A stretch of 64,000 nucleotides of DNA, taken from positions 62,001-126,000 of the forward strand of contig JBHJOA010000047.1 of NCBI GenBank assembly GCA_050330205.1, written 5' to 3'. This DNA is from Pelagibius sp050330205. Lineage in GTDB: Bacteria; Pseudomonadota; Alphaproteobacteria; Kiloniellales; Kiloniellaceae. The notes beneath the pieces were generated by a model, which searched no databases, was not told the origin of the DNA, and saw nothing but the letters and a program-made list of their open reading frames with translations. Below, in pieces: positions 54,637-64,000 of this stretch. The stretch's first letter is position 1. Every line of letters starts with the position of its first letter. A program made the position numbers and the translations under genes.

Positions 54637-55630
54637 GCCTGCTCGAGATTCGCAACCTCTCGGTCGACTTCCAGACCGCCCACGGAGACTTCCGCGCGGT
54701 CGACGGCGTTCACCTCGACGTCGACGAGGGCGACTTCGTCGCCATCGTCGGCGAGTCAGGGTCCGGCAAGTCCGTCTCCATGCTGGCGCTGATGGGCCTC
54801 TTGCCCTGGACCGCCAAGGTGACCGCGGACCGGCTCACCTTCGGCGGCCGCGACCTCCTGACACTCGATCCCCGGGCGCGGCGCCGGATCATCGGCAAGG
54901 AGATGTCGATGATCTTTCAGGAGCCGATGACCTCGCTCAACCCCTGCTTCACCGTCGGCTTCCAGATCACCGAAACGCTGAAGACGCACATCGGCGGTTC
55001 GCGGGCGGAGCATCGCCGCCGCGCCATCGAACTGCTCGACCTGGTCGGCATCCCGGCGCCCGACACCCGGCTCTCGGCGTTCCCGCACCAGATGTCGGGC
55101 GGCATGAACCAGCGCGTGATGATCGCCATGGCGATCGCCTGCAATCCGCGTCTGCTGATCGCCGACGAGCCGACGACCGCCCTCGACGTCACCATCCAGG
55201 CGCAGATCCTGGAGCTGCTCACCGATCTGCAGCGCGAGCGCGGCATGGCACTGGTCCTGATCACGCACGACATGGGTGTGGTCGCGGAAACCGCCCAGCG
55301 CGTGACGGTGCAGTACGCCGGCCAGCAGGTCGAGATGCAGGCGGTCGAGAGCCTTTTCGCCGATCCGCACCACCCCTACACCGCCGCCCTGCTGGCTGCC
55401 CTGCCGGAGCGCGCGACGACGAAGCGGCTGCCGTCGATTCCGGGCGTGGTGCCGGGCCAGTTCGACCGGCCCCAGGGCTGCCTGTTCAATCCGCGCTGCC
55501 GCTTCGCCACCGAGCGTTGCCGGCAGGAAGCGCCGACGCTCGACGGGCCTCCCCTGCCGGGAGTGCGCTGTCACTACGCGCTCAGCCGCGGTGTGCCGCA
55601 AGGCCACCCCGAGACCCTGGAGCAGACGGT

Positions 55631-55634
<4 letters not shown>
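54633..55634 (+). CDS. dppD: Dipeptide ABC transporter ATPase
   Basis: 333 residues. Walker A GESGSGKSV, signature MSGGMNQRVMIAMAI, Walker B LLIADEPTTALD, and the Cys-rich C-terminus (GCLFNPRCRFATERC). ATG overlaps the dppC stop (ATGA). Confidence 0.94.
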
Positions 55635-56626
<992 letters not shown>

Positions 56627-56629
56627 GAC

Positions 56630-57286
56630 ATGGGTGCACGCCCGCCGAGCCTGACACCGGCCGCCCTGGGTGCGGCCCTGGGCGGCCAGGTACCGCCGCC
56701 TGGCCAGCGCGTCGGCCTGCTCGGCGGCTCGTTCAATCCCGCCCACGACGGCCACCGGGAGATCACCGAGGCGGCGCTGCAGCGCCTCGACATCGACCGC
56801 GTGTGGTGGCTGGTGTCACCGCAGAACCCTCTGAAATCGGCCGCCGACATGGCGCCGCTGGCCGCCCGCATGGACAGTGCCCGCCGCATGGCGAACGACC
56901 GTCGGATCGTCGTCACCGCGGTCGAGAGCGAGCTCGGCAGCACCTACACTGCCGACACCCTGAGGGCCCTGACCCACCTGCTGCCGCGGGTGCGCTTCGT
57001 GTGGCTCATGGGGGCAGATAACTTGATTCAAGTTCATCAATGGCAGGACTGGCCACAAATCTTTAATACCCTGCCCGTTGCGGTTTTCGACCGCCCCTCC
57101 TATTCTTTAAGGGCGCTGTCCGGTCAGGCAGCGCGCGCCTTTGCCCGGCACCGGCTGAAAGAGCGTTCGGCCCGGCACCTGGCGGAGGCGAGGCCGCCGG
57201 CCTGGGTGTTCATCCGCAGCCGCTTGAATCCCCAGTCTGCGACCGCGATCCGGACCCGCAAGCCGGCGCAGGAAGGCGCCGCCTGA
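56630..57286 (+). CDS. nadD: Nicotinate-nucleotide adenylyltransferase
   Basis: 218 residues. The nucleotidyltransferase motif GLLGGSFNPAHDGH (HxGH-type) sits near residues 29-42. Other family blocks are WWLVSPQNPLK, TYTADTLRAL and WLMGADNLIQVHQW. Makes NaAD for NAD synthesis. The stretch around 57010-57115 is AT-richer than its surroundings. ATG 56630 immediately follows dppF. Confidence 0.96.
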   Translation: MGARPPSLTPAALGAALGGQVPPPGQRVGLLGGSFNPAHDGHREITEAALQRLDIDRVWWLVSPQNPLKSAADMAPLAARMDSARRMANDRRIVVTAVESELGSTYTADTLRALTHLLPRVRFVWLMGADNLIQVHQWQDWPQIFNTLPVAVFDRPSYSLRALSGQAARAFARHRLKERSARHLAEARPPAWVFIRSRLNPQSATAIRTRKPAQEGAA

Positions 57287-57324
57287 CGGGCATCGAGGCA
57301 GCAACAGACAGGAGACTTAGGGTC

Positions 57325-57753
57325 ATACTGCAAGAGACCAAGGCCCGCAGGGCCGAACAGCAGGACGTCCTTGCCGAGAGCCGGCGCCTGCTCGCCGACA
57401 TCCAGTCGTCCCTCGAGGACGACAAGGCGGACGACATCGTCGTCATCGAACTCGCCGACAAATCCAGCATCGCAGATTTCATGGTCATCGCCTCCGGCCG
57501 CTCGGCTCGGCAGGTCGGCGCCATGGCCGACCATCTGCGCGAGAAGCTGAAAGTCGATGGACTCCACGGCGTTTCCGCCGAGGGCATGGAGCGCTGCGAC
57601 TGGGTGCTGATCGACGCCGGCGACGTCATCGTCCACCTGTTCCGCCCGGAAGTGCGCCAGTTCTACAATCTGGAAAAGATGTGGGGCGTGAACCTGGTGC
57701 CGGTCGGCCCAGAGGCGACCGGCGACACGGAACAGGGCGCAACCTCCGCCTGA
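57325..57753 (+). CDS. rsfS: Ribosome silencing factor RsfS with non-standard start
   Basis: The conserved core (LLADIQSSLEDDKADDIVVIELADKS, SSIADFMVIASGRSARQVG, WVLIDAGDVIVHLFRPEVRQ) begins well upstream of the first ATG at 57481. No ATG, GTG or TTG exists in this frame between the stop at 57064 and that ATG. AGGAG (57310-57314) sits 10 bases before ATA 57325, followed by CTG 57328; either could start translation, giving about 142 residues. RsfS binds L14 and blocks subunit joining in starvation. The frame is certain; the start codon is not. Confidence 0.85.
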   Translation: MLQETKARRAEQQDVLAESRRLLADIQSSLEDDKADDIVVIELADKSSIADFMVIASGRSARQVGAMADHLREKLKVDGLHGVSAEGMERCDWVLIDAGDVIVHLFRPEVRQFYNLEKMWGVNLVPVGPEATGDTEQGATSA

Positions 57754-57813
57754 CGGCCCCTTGATCGGGGCCGGCCGGGCCTTGCCGTCTGAAGGCGGCC
57801 TGCGGGTGGACGC

Positions 57814-58272
57814 ATGCGAATAACGCTGGTGGCCGTCGGCCGCCTGAAGGCCGGCGCCGCCCGGGCGCTCTACGAGCACTATGCCGCGCGGCTGCGCTGG
57901 CGCCTCGCCGCGAAGGAGGTCGAGGAACGCCGCAGCCTGCCGCCGGAGGCTCTGAAGGAACAGGAAGCAGGGCTGCTGCTGGCCGCCTTGCCGCGCGGGG
58001 CGCGGGTGGTCGCCCTCGACGAGGCCGGCCGGGAGATGAGCAGCCGCGAGTTCGCCGAACTGCTGGGCCGCTGGCAGGACGAGGGAGTTCAGGATCTGGC
58101 CTTCCTGATCGGCGGCGCCGACGGCCTGGCGGACAGGGCCCGCGAGGCCGCCGACCTCACTCTTTCCTTGGGGCCCATGACCTGGCCCCATATGTTGGTG
58201 AGGGGCCTCCTGGCCGAGCAGCTGTTCCGCGCCGAGAGCATCCTCGCCGGGCACCCCTACCACCGCGATTGA
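57814..58272 (+). CDS. rlmH: 23S rRNA (pseudouridine-1915-N3)-methyltransferase
   Basis: 152 residues of the SPOUT family: ITLVAVGRLKAGA, VALDEAGREMSS, FLIGGADGLAD, LTLSLGPMTWPHMLVRGLLAEQLFRAESILAGHPYHRD. The C-terminal HPYHR is the family end. It methylates Psi1915 of H69 in assembled 70S. Normal length; 60 bp after rsfS. Confidence 0.97.
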   Translation: MRITLVAVGRLKAGAARALYEHYAARLRWRLAAKEVEERRSLPPEALKEQEAGLLLAALPRGARVVALDEAGREMSSREFAELLGRWQDEGVQDLAFLIGGADGLADRAREAADLTLSLGPMTWPHMLVRGLLAEQLFRAESILAGHPYHRD

Positions 58273-58297
58273 ACGACCTGGACGCAAGAACGCCACG

Positions 58298-59872
58298 ATG
58301 ACCAAGGACACCGCCCATCCCGATGCCCCCCGCCCCGTGGTGCTCTGCATCCTCGACGGCTGGGGCCACCGCGAGGCTTGCGAGAACAACGCCATCTGCC
58401 AGGCGGCGACGCCGAACCTGGACCGCCTCTTCGCCGCCTCGCCGCATGCCCTGGTCGACGCCTCCGAGGGCGAGGTGGGGCTGCCGAGCGGACAGATGGG
58501 CAACTCCGAGGTCGGCCACATGAACCTCGGCGCCGGCCGCGTGGTGATGCAGGACCTGCCGCGCATCGACGCCGCCATCGCCGACGGCAGCTTCGCCGCC
58601 AACCCGGTGCTGCGCGACGCCATAGCCGCCTTGAAGGCGTCCGGCGGCACCGCCCACGTCATGGGCCTGATGTCACCGGGCGGCGTGCACTCGCACCAGG
58701 ACCAGATCGCCGCCCTGGCGGAGGTTCTGGCCGCGGCCGGCATCCCGGTCGCCGTGCACGCCTTCCTCGACGGCCGCGACACGCCGCCGCGCAGCGCCCT
58801 CGGCTATCTCGAAGGCTTCCTGCACAAGGCACCCAGCGCCGCCATCGCCACGGTGTCCGGGCGCTACTACGCCATGGACCGCGACAAGCGCTGGGCCCGC
58901 GTCGAAAAGGCCTACTGCGCCCTGGTGCAGGGCGAGGGCGAGCGGGCGGACAACGCCCTCGCCGCCGTCGAGCAGGGCTATGCCGCCGGCACCAACGACG
59001 AGTTCCTGCTGCCCACGGTAATCGGCGGTTACGCCGGCATGCGGGACGGCGACGGCCTCTTCATGGCCAATTTCCGCGCCGACCGCGCCCGCGAGATCCT
59101 GACGGCGCTGCTGGACCCCGGCTTCGACGGCTTCGAACGGCAGCAGCGCCCGGGCTTTGCCGCGGCGGTGGGCATGGTGGAGTACTCCGGCGAGCTCAAC
59201 GCCTTCCTGGCGACGCTGTTCCCGCCGGAAGACCTGCGCGAGACCCTGGGCGAGGTGGTGGCCGAAGCCGGCAAGCGCCAGTTGCGCATCGCCGAGACGG
59301 AGAAGTACGCCCATGTCACCTTCTTCTTCAACGGCGGCCGTGAAGAGGTCTTCGACGGCGAGGAGCGCATCCTGGTGCCGTCGCCCGACGTCGCCACCTA
59401 CGACCTGAAGCCGGAGATGTCGGCGCCGGAGGTGACCGACAAGCTGGTCGCTGCCATCGAGTCCGGGAAATTCGACCTCGTGGTCTGCAACTACGCCAAC
59501 GGCGACATGGTCGGCCATACCGGCGATCTCGCCGCGGCCATCAAGGCCGTCGAAACCGTCGATACCTGCGTCGGCCGGCTCGCCGCGGCGGTGGAGGAAA
59601 CCGGCGGCTGCATTCTGCTGACCGCCGACCACGGCAACGCCGAGCAGATGAGCGATGCGCAGACCGGCCAGGCACACACCGCGCACACCATGAACAAAGT
59701 GCCCCTGTTGCTGATCAATGGCCCCGAGCGGGTCGCCGCCCTCAGCGACGGCCGGCTCGCCGACATCGCGCCGACGCTGCTCGATCTCATGGCCCTGCCG
59801 CGTCCGGCGGCGATGACCGGCCACAGCCTGCTCGAGCCGGCGGCGGCGCGGGGCGAAGCGGCGGCGGAATAG
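58298..59872 (+). CDS. gpmI: 2,3-bisphosphoglycerate-independent phosphoglycerate mutase
   Basis: 524 residues. Alkaline-phosphatase superfamily with the metal/catalytic Ser region (LCILDGWGHRE, SGQMGNSEVGHMNLGAGR), VHAFLDGRDTPPRSA, ANFRADRAREI, and late metal motifs (YANGDMVGHTGD, TADHGNAEQM). Glycolysis step 3PG-2PG. It ends 2 bp before the TTG of the EnvC-like gene. Confidence 0.97.
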   Translation: MTKDTAHPDAPRPVVLCILDGWGHREACENNAICQAATPNLDRLFAASPHALVDASEGEVGLPSGQMGNSEVGHMNLGAGRVVMQDLPRIDAAIADGSFAANPVLRDAIAALKASGGTAHVMGLMSPGGVHSHQDQIAALAEVLAAAGIPVAVHAFLDGRDTPPRSALGYLEGFLHKAPSAAIATVSGRYYAMDRDKRWARVEKAYCALVQGEGERADNALAAVEQGYAAGTNDEFLLPTVIGGYAGMRDGDGLFMANFRADRAREILTALLDPGFDGFERQQRPGFAAAVGMVEYSGELNAFLATLFPPEDLRETLGEVVAEAGKRQLRIAETEKYAHVTFFFNGGREEVFDGEERILVPSPDVATYDLKPEMSAPEVTDKLVAAIESGKFDLVVCNYANGDMVGHTGDLAAAIKAVETVDTCVGRLAAAVEETGGCILLTADHGNAEQMSDAQTGQAHTAHTMNKVPLLLINGPERVAALSDGRLADIAPTLLDLMALPRPAAMTGHSLLEPAAARGEAAAE

Positions 59873-59874
59873 AT

Positions 59875-61194
59875 TTGGCGGCATTCCTCCAGCGGCGCGA
59901 TCTCGGCCGGCGGTGCGCCGCGGCGCTTGGCCTGCTGATCGGCCTGACGCTGGCAATGCCCCTGGCTGCCCAGCAGGCGGACCTCGAACGGTTGCAGCGC
60001 GAACTCGCCGACGACCAGGCCCGAGCCGAGCAACTGCAGGCTGCCGCCGCCGCGCTCGGCGCCGAGATCGAGGAGCTGCGGGCCAGGTCGATCGCCACCG
60101 CCCGCCGGGCCCAGGACATCGAGAGCGAGATGACCGCCGTCGAGCAGACGCTGAGCGCCCTGGCGGCCGAGGAAGCGGCCAAGACCGCCGACCTCGCCGC
60201 GCGCCGGAGCCAGCTTGGCTATACCCTCGGCGCCCTGCAGCGCCTCGCCCTGCAGCCGCCGGAGGCCGCCCTGGCGCGCAGCGAGCGGCCGATCGACTCC
60301 GCGCGCGCCGCCCTGCTGCTGCGGGTGGCGATCCCCGAACTGGAGGCGCGGGCGGGGAGCCTGCGCGACGAACTGGGCGACCTCGCCGTGCTGCGCGCGC
60401 GCATCGGCATCGAGCGCAGCGACCTCGCCGCCGCCGCGGCCGCCCTCAACATCGAGCGCGACCGGCTGGCGGCCCTCCTGGCCCGCAAGGCCGAACTCCA
60501 CCAAACCACCGAGAGCGAGCACAAGGCAGCGGCAGATCGCGTGGCCCGCCTGGCCGCCGAAGCCCGGGACCTGCAGGACCTGACCGAGCGTCTGGAAGCC
60601 GAACGCCGGGAAGCCGAAGCCCGGGAAGCCGCCGCGCGCGAGGCCGCGGCCCAGGCCGCCGCGGCGGCCGAGGCGGAGGCCACCCGCGAGGTGGCCGAGG
60701 CGGCGGCCGCCCCGGCCTCACGTGAAGTTGAACAAGAAGCCATGCAAATCGCGCGGCTGACGCCTCCCGCCTCCCTGCGCCCCTTCCCGGAAACCGCCGC
60801 CAGCCTCGCCATGCCGGTGCGCGGACCGGTCGTCCGGGCCTACGGTCAGGAAAGCGAGACGCCGGGAACCACCACCAAGGGCATCTCGATCCGCGCGCGG
60901 GCCCAGGCCCAGGTGGTGGCGCCTTTCGACGGCAAGATCGCCTATGCCGGCCCGTTCCGCGGTTATGGGCTTATCTTGATCATCGACCATGGCGAGCGAT
61001 ATCATACGATATTGGCCGGTTTCGATCGGATCGACGCCGTGGTCGGGCAGTGGGTGCTGGCTGGGGAGCCGGTAGCGCGGATGGGAGATTCCGCCGGCGG
61101 CGCGCCAGAGCTTTATTTCGAACTCCGCCGGACAGGGCAGGCCATCAATCCGCTCCCCTGGTTGGCTACAACGGACGACAAGGTGCGAGGTTAA
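59875..61194 (+). CDS. EnvC-like murein hydrolase activator (degenerate LytM)
   Basis: 439 residues from TTG 59875. N-terminal signal or anchor (GLLIGLTLAMPLAAQQ), a long coiled coil (about 30-275, QQADLERLQRELADDQARAE), then a LytM/M23 domain (about 300-435). The zinc ligands of active LytM peptidases are missing: TKGISI replaces HxGxD and PELYFE replaces HLHFE. It thus resembles EnvC/NlpD activators of amidases at the septum. ctpA overlaps its stop (TAATG). Confidence 0.9.
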   Translation: MAAFLQRRDLGRRCAAALGLLIGLTLAMPLAAQQADLERLQRELADDQARAEQLQAAAAALGAEIEELRARSIATARRAQDIESEMTAVEQTLSALAAEEAAKTADLAARRSQLGYTLGALQRLALQPPEAALARSERPIDSARAALLLRVAIPELEARAGSLRDELGDLAVLRARIGIERSDLAAAAAALNIERDRLAALLARKAELHQTTESEHKAAADRVARLAAEARDLQDLTERLEAERREAEAREAAAREAAAQAAAAAEAEATREVAEAAAAPASREVEQEAMQIARLTPPASLRPFPETAASLAMPVRGPVVRAYGQESETPGTTTKGISIRARAQAQVVAPFDGKIAYAGPFRGYGLILIIDHGERYHTILAGFDRIDAVVGQWVLAGEPVARMGDSAGGAPELYFELRRTGQAINPLPWLATTDDKVRG

Positions 61195-62489
61195 TGCGCA
61201 AGTTCCAGATCGCGGCCGTCATCGCCGCCCTCCTCATCGCCGTGCCGCAGTTCTCTCCGGCACAGGAAAACTCCTCCGACACCTACCGGCAGCTGAAGCT
61301 GTTCAGCGAGGTCTTCGAACGGGTGCGCGCCTCCTACGTGGAGGAGGTGAGCGACGAGCAACTCATCGAGTACGCCATCCAGGGCATGCTCTCCACGCTG
61401 GATCCTCATTCCAGCTACCTCAACGCCGAGTCCTTTGGCGACATGCGCGTGCAGACCCGCGGCGAATTCGGCGGCCTCGGCATCGAGGTCACCATGGAGA
61501 ACGGCTTCGTCAAGGTGGTGTCGCCGATCGACGACACGCCGGCCTTCCACGCGGGCGTGCAGCCAGGCGACTTCATCACCCATCTCGACGGCGAGGCGAT
61601 CCTCGGCCTGTCGCTGAATGAGGCGGTGGAGAAGATGCGCGGACCCGTCGGCACCGACCTGACGGTGACGATCCGCCGCGAGGACTCCGAGCCCTTCGAC
61701 CTCACGATCACCCGCGACGTCATCAAGATCCAGTCCGTGCGCAACCGTGTCGAGGACAATGTCGGCTACATCCGCATCACCACCTTCAACCAGCAGACCA
61801 TGCCGGGGCTGAGGCAGGCGATCCAGGAGGTCAAGGCGGAAGCGGGCGGCGATCTGCGCGGCTATGTCGTCGATCTGCGCAACAACCCGGGCGGCCTGCT
61901 CGACCAGGCCGTCGAGGTGTCCGACGCCTTCATCGAGCAGGGCGAGATCGTGTCGACCCGCGGGCGCGAGGTGGACGACGCCCAGCGCTTCAACGCGACG
62001 CCCGGCGATCTCGCCGACGGCCTGCCGGTCATCGTGCTGATCAACGGCGGCTCGGCCTCCGCCTCGGAGATCGTCGCCGGGGCTCTGCAGGACCACCGGC
62101 GGGCGATCGTCATGGGTACCCGCTCGTTCGGCAAGGGGTCCGTGCAGACCGTCATTCCGCTCGGTCTCGATGGCGCCATGCGCCTGACCACGGCACGCTA
62201 TTTCACTCCCTCGGGCCGCTCAATCCAGGCGCTCGGCATCGATCCCGACATCGTCGTCGAACAGGCCACCGTGGAGCAGGCGGCGGCAGCCCGCCCGGGT
62301 CGCCGCGAGTCCGACCTGCGCGGGGCGCTGACCAACCCGAACGGGTCGAACGGCGTCGACACCGAGACTCCCGACGCGGAAGTGGACCAGCACGTCCTCT
62401 CCGAGGCGACCGAGCAGGATTACCAGCTCGCCCGTGCCATCGACCTGCTGCGCGGCCTTGCTCTTTATAATCAGCGGGTGGTGAACTAA
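61194..62489 (+). CDS. ctpA: Carboxy-terminal processing protease (S41 family)
   Basis: 431 residues. Signal peptide (FQIAAVIAALLIAVPQFSPA), N-terminal helical region (TLDPHSSYLNAESF), PDZ domain (about 85-170), and the S41 core with nucleophile Ser in INGGSASASEI and base Lys in GTRSFGKGSV. Periplasmic protease that trims cell-wall and outer-membrane proteins. ATG 61194 overlaps the EnvC-like stop by one base. Confidence 0.96.
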   Translation: MRKFQIAAVIAALLIAVPQFSPAQENSSDTYRQLKLFSEVFERVRASYVEEVSDEQLIEYAIQGMLSTLDPHSSYLNAESFGDMRVQTRGEFGGLGIEVTMENGFVKVVSPIDDTPAFHAGVQPGDFITHLDGEAILGLSLNEAVEKMRGPVGTDLTVTIRREDSEPFDLTITRDVIKIQSVRNRVEDNVGYIRITTFNQQTMPGLRQAIQEVKAEAGGDLRGYVVDLRNNPGGLLDQAVEVSDAFIEQGEIVSTRGREVDDAQRFNATPGDLADGLPVIVLINGGSASASEIVAGALQDHRRAIVMGTRSFGKGSVQTVIPLGLDGAMRLTTARYFTPSGRSIQALGIDPDIVVEQATVEQAAAARPGRRESDLRGALTNPNGSNGVDTETPDAEVDQHVLSEATEQDYQLARAIDLLRGLALYNQRVVN

Positions 62490-62513
62490 AAGAAGGGTTC
62501 TGTCTCCCCAGGA

Positions 62514-62531
62514 CGGCGCGGAGTCGCGCCG
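62514..62531 (+). terminator. Short hairpin after ctpA
   Basis: CGGCGCG-GAGT-CGCGCCG, 25 bases after the ctpA stop. Seven perfect pairs, no U-run; weak terminator or RNA end. Confidence 0.35.
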
Positions 62532-62610
62532 ATAAGAGGGCCGAACCTGTTCATGACGACCTGTCGTCGACCCCATCCGCGCTGGGACTCCGGTCGCGCC
62601 CGTCGCCTCG

Positions 62611-63864
62611 GTGCTCGGCGCGCGGCCGGAGCCCCGACGGACCTTGGGTAGCCTTCTGGCCAGCCGCAGCGTGCTTGCCGCGGCCTGGATCGTCGTCCTC
62701 GCGGTCCTGGCGGGCGCTCTCGTTCTCGCCTTCCTGCAACCGCCGCCGCCGCCACGAGGCGAAGCTCTGACCATCGCCATCGTGCTGCCCGGGGCGCCGG
62801 CAGCGGACTCCAGTCCGGGCGAGGCCGCTCCTGCACCTCCTGCACCTCCTGAAGATCCGGCGGAAGCGGAGTCGGCGGCGGATTCCGGCACCGCGAGCCC
62901 AGCCGAGCCGGACGCGACACCGGAGCCGCCCGCAGCGGCCGAAGCAGCGGCGGAACCTGAATCGGCGGGTCAGGAGGCCCCCGCGGCAGTCGCTTCCCTG
63001 CCTCTGCCCAAGCCACTGGTGCCGGCTTCCCAAGCGCAGGCGCCGGAAGGCGGCCCGCCGGCAGACGATGTCGCCGCGCCGGAGGCCGAAGTGTTGGTCG
63101 CGATCCCGGCGATCCCGCCGGCGATCGAGCAGCTGCCCTATTGGGAGCGCTATCGCCAGCCGTTCAACATGGACGACAAGCGCCCGCGAATTGCCGTGGT
63201 GCTGAGCGGCCTCGGCCTCTCCGACGGCGCCACCGAAGCCGCCATCAATCAACTGCCGGCGGCCGTCACCCTCTCCTTCAGCCCCTACGCCCGCAACCTC
63301 GAGCGCTGGATCGCGCTCGCCCGGGCACGCGGCCATGAGGTCATGCTCGACCTGCCGATGGAGCCGGCGAGCTTCCCCAACGAGGATCCGGGGCCGCAAG
63401 GCCTGCTGACGAGCCTCAGCCCCGAGGCCAATCTCGACCGCCTCGATTGGGTGCTGAGCCGTGGCAGCGCCTACGTCGGCCTGGCCGGCAGCATGGGCTC
63501 ACGCTTCACCGCGTCGCGCGAGGCCCTGGAGCCGGTCCTGCGCGAGGTCGGGGAGCGCGGACTGATTTTCCTCGATCGGCGCACCACCGAGGACTCCCTC
63601 GTCGCCTCGCTTTCCGAGGAGATCGGCCTGCCGCATGCCGTCAACAGCCGCTCGGTGGACGAGCGTCAGGCCAGCCGCGTCGCCATCGACGCGCGGCTCG
63701 CCCAGATCGAACGCATCGCCCTCACCGAGGGATTTGCCGTGGCCATGGCCCAGCCCTACCCGGTGACGCTCGAGCGCCTCGCCGAGTGGACGACGGAACT
63801 GACGTCGCGCGGTTTCGCCCTCGCGCCGATCTCGGCGCTGGCCGGCCGGCAGGACCGGCCCTGA
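62611..63864 (+). CDS. Divergent polysaccharide deacetylase family protein
   Basis: 417 residues from GTG 62611. One membrane anchor (SVLAAAWIVVLAVLAGALVL), a long Pro/Ala/Glu linker (about 50-165), then the DUF610/YibQ-like deacetylase fold (RIAVVLSGLGLSDGATEAAI, VTLSFSPYARNLERW, VMLDLPMEP, LIFLDRRTTED). It commonly sits after envC and ctpA in alphaproteobacteria, suggesting a role in envelope remodelling. The first catalytic Asp of NodB is replaced (LSGLG). Confidence 0.88.
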   Translation: MLGARPEPRRTLGSLLASRSVLAAAWIVVLAVLAGALVLAFLQPPPPPRGEALTIAIVLPGAPAADSSPGEAAPAPPAPPEDPAEAESAADSGTASPAEPDATPEPPAAAEAAAEPESAGQEAPAAVASLPLPKPLVPASQAQAPEGGPPADDVAAPEAEVLVAIPAIPPAIEQLPYWERYRQPFNMDDKRPRIAVVLSGLGLSDGATEAAINQLPAAVTLSFSPYARNLERWIALARARGHEVMLDLPMEPASFPNEDPGPQGLLTSLSPEANLDRLDWVLSRGSAYVGLAGSMGSRFTASREALEPVLREVGERGLIFLDRRTTEDSLVASLSEEIGLPHAVNSRSVDERQASRVAIDARLAQIERIALTEGFAVAMAQPYPVTLERLAEWTTELTSRGFALAPISALAGRQDRP

Positions 63865-63869
63865 GCGCC

Positions 63870-64000
63870 ATGGCGACCCGGGAGGAGATCGACCGGCTGC
63901 CCTACCGACCTTGCGTCGGCCTGCTGCTGACGAACGCCGACGGCAGGGTCTTCGTCGGCCGCCGCATCGACACCGCCAAAGAAGGCGACAACATCTGGCA
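63870..64000 (+). CDS. rppH: RNA pyrophosphohydrolase, partial
   Basis: The first 43 codons only (IDRLPYRPCVGLLLTNADGR, FVGRRIDTAKEGDNIWQ) run off the window edge. The pattern is that of alphaproteobacterial RppH, a Nudix enzyme removing 5' pyrophosphate from mRNA. The gene starts 5 bp after the deacetylase stop, so it is co-transcribed. The Nudix box lies beyond the window. Confidence 0.88.
   Translation, partial: MATREEIDRLPYRPCVGLLLTNADGRVFVGRRIDTAKEGDNIW

Overview
The window is GC-rich chromosomal DNA from an alphaproteobacterium, most likely a Rhodospirillales/Kiloniellales-type genus (inference). The evidence is a PhaR-type PHA regulator, the rplU-rpmA-obgE-proBA and nadD-rsfS-rlmH-gpmI-envC-ctpA-deacetylase-rppH gene order, and many TRAP and dipeptide-type ABC transporters. 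Genes are tightly packed, often with 4-bp ATGA overlaps. No prophage, integrase, insertion sequence or CRISPR array is visible.

Regions, left to right. (1) 1-3.35 kb: a DMT permease divergent from a LysR regulator, then a second DMT permease and a NUDIX hydrolase. (2) 3.36-8.72 kb: a polyhydroxyalkanoate locus, with an AhpD-like protein, phaB, phaA, a short PhaC-type synthase, an overlapping PhaE-like coiled-coil gene and divergent phaR. (3) 8.7-18.1 kb: single genes, including a PAS-GGDEF-EAL protein with a degenerate GGDEF, a GlxA-type regulator next to a nitrilase-family hydrolase, an XRE regulator with an unusual repeat promoter, a FemAB/GNAT-like protein, a PuuB-like oxidase and HlyU. 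(4) 18.1-24.6 kb: an oligopeptide-type ABC operon headed by an M20 hydrolase broken by a one-base frameshift. (5) 24.7-28.0 kb: a TRAP transporter of unknown substrate, followed by HugZ-like, TetR and glutathione peroxidase genes. (6) 30.2-38.2 kb: a LacI-controlled catabolic locus (TRAP transporter, HisD-like dehydrogenase, SDR, zinc alcohol dehydrogenase). Its composition matches dihydroxypropanesulfonate (DHPS) oxidation loci of the hpsNOP type, and three matching palindromes sit at its promoters.

(7) 38.2-44.4 kb: a GNAT protein, an RND permease without a fusion protein, a Cys-rich small protein, a CBS-pair protein, and an HNH nuclease with a PUA/EVE-like N-terminus beside tRNA-Ser(CGA). 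(8) 44.5-64 kb: an acid-ceramidase-like hydrolase, then the housekeeping run rplU-rpmA-GNAT-obgE-proB-proA. A dppABCDF operon lies between proA and nadD. Next come rsfS (no ATG/GTG/TTG start), rlmH, gpmI, an EnvC-like LytM protein, ctpA, a divergent polysaccharide deacetylase and a partial rppH.

Main points for follow-up: the out-of-frame phaE-like/phaC overlap; the LacI operator triplet around the DHPS-like locus; strong GC hairpins directly after the binding-protein gene in three transporter operons; the rsfS start codon; the M20 frameshift; and the HNH gene at the tRNA. All family assignments come from reading the translated sequence; no database search was possible.
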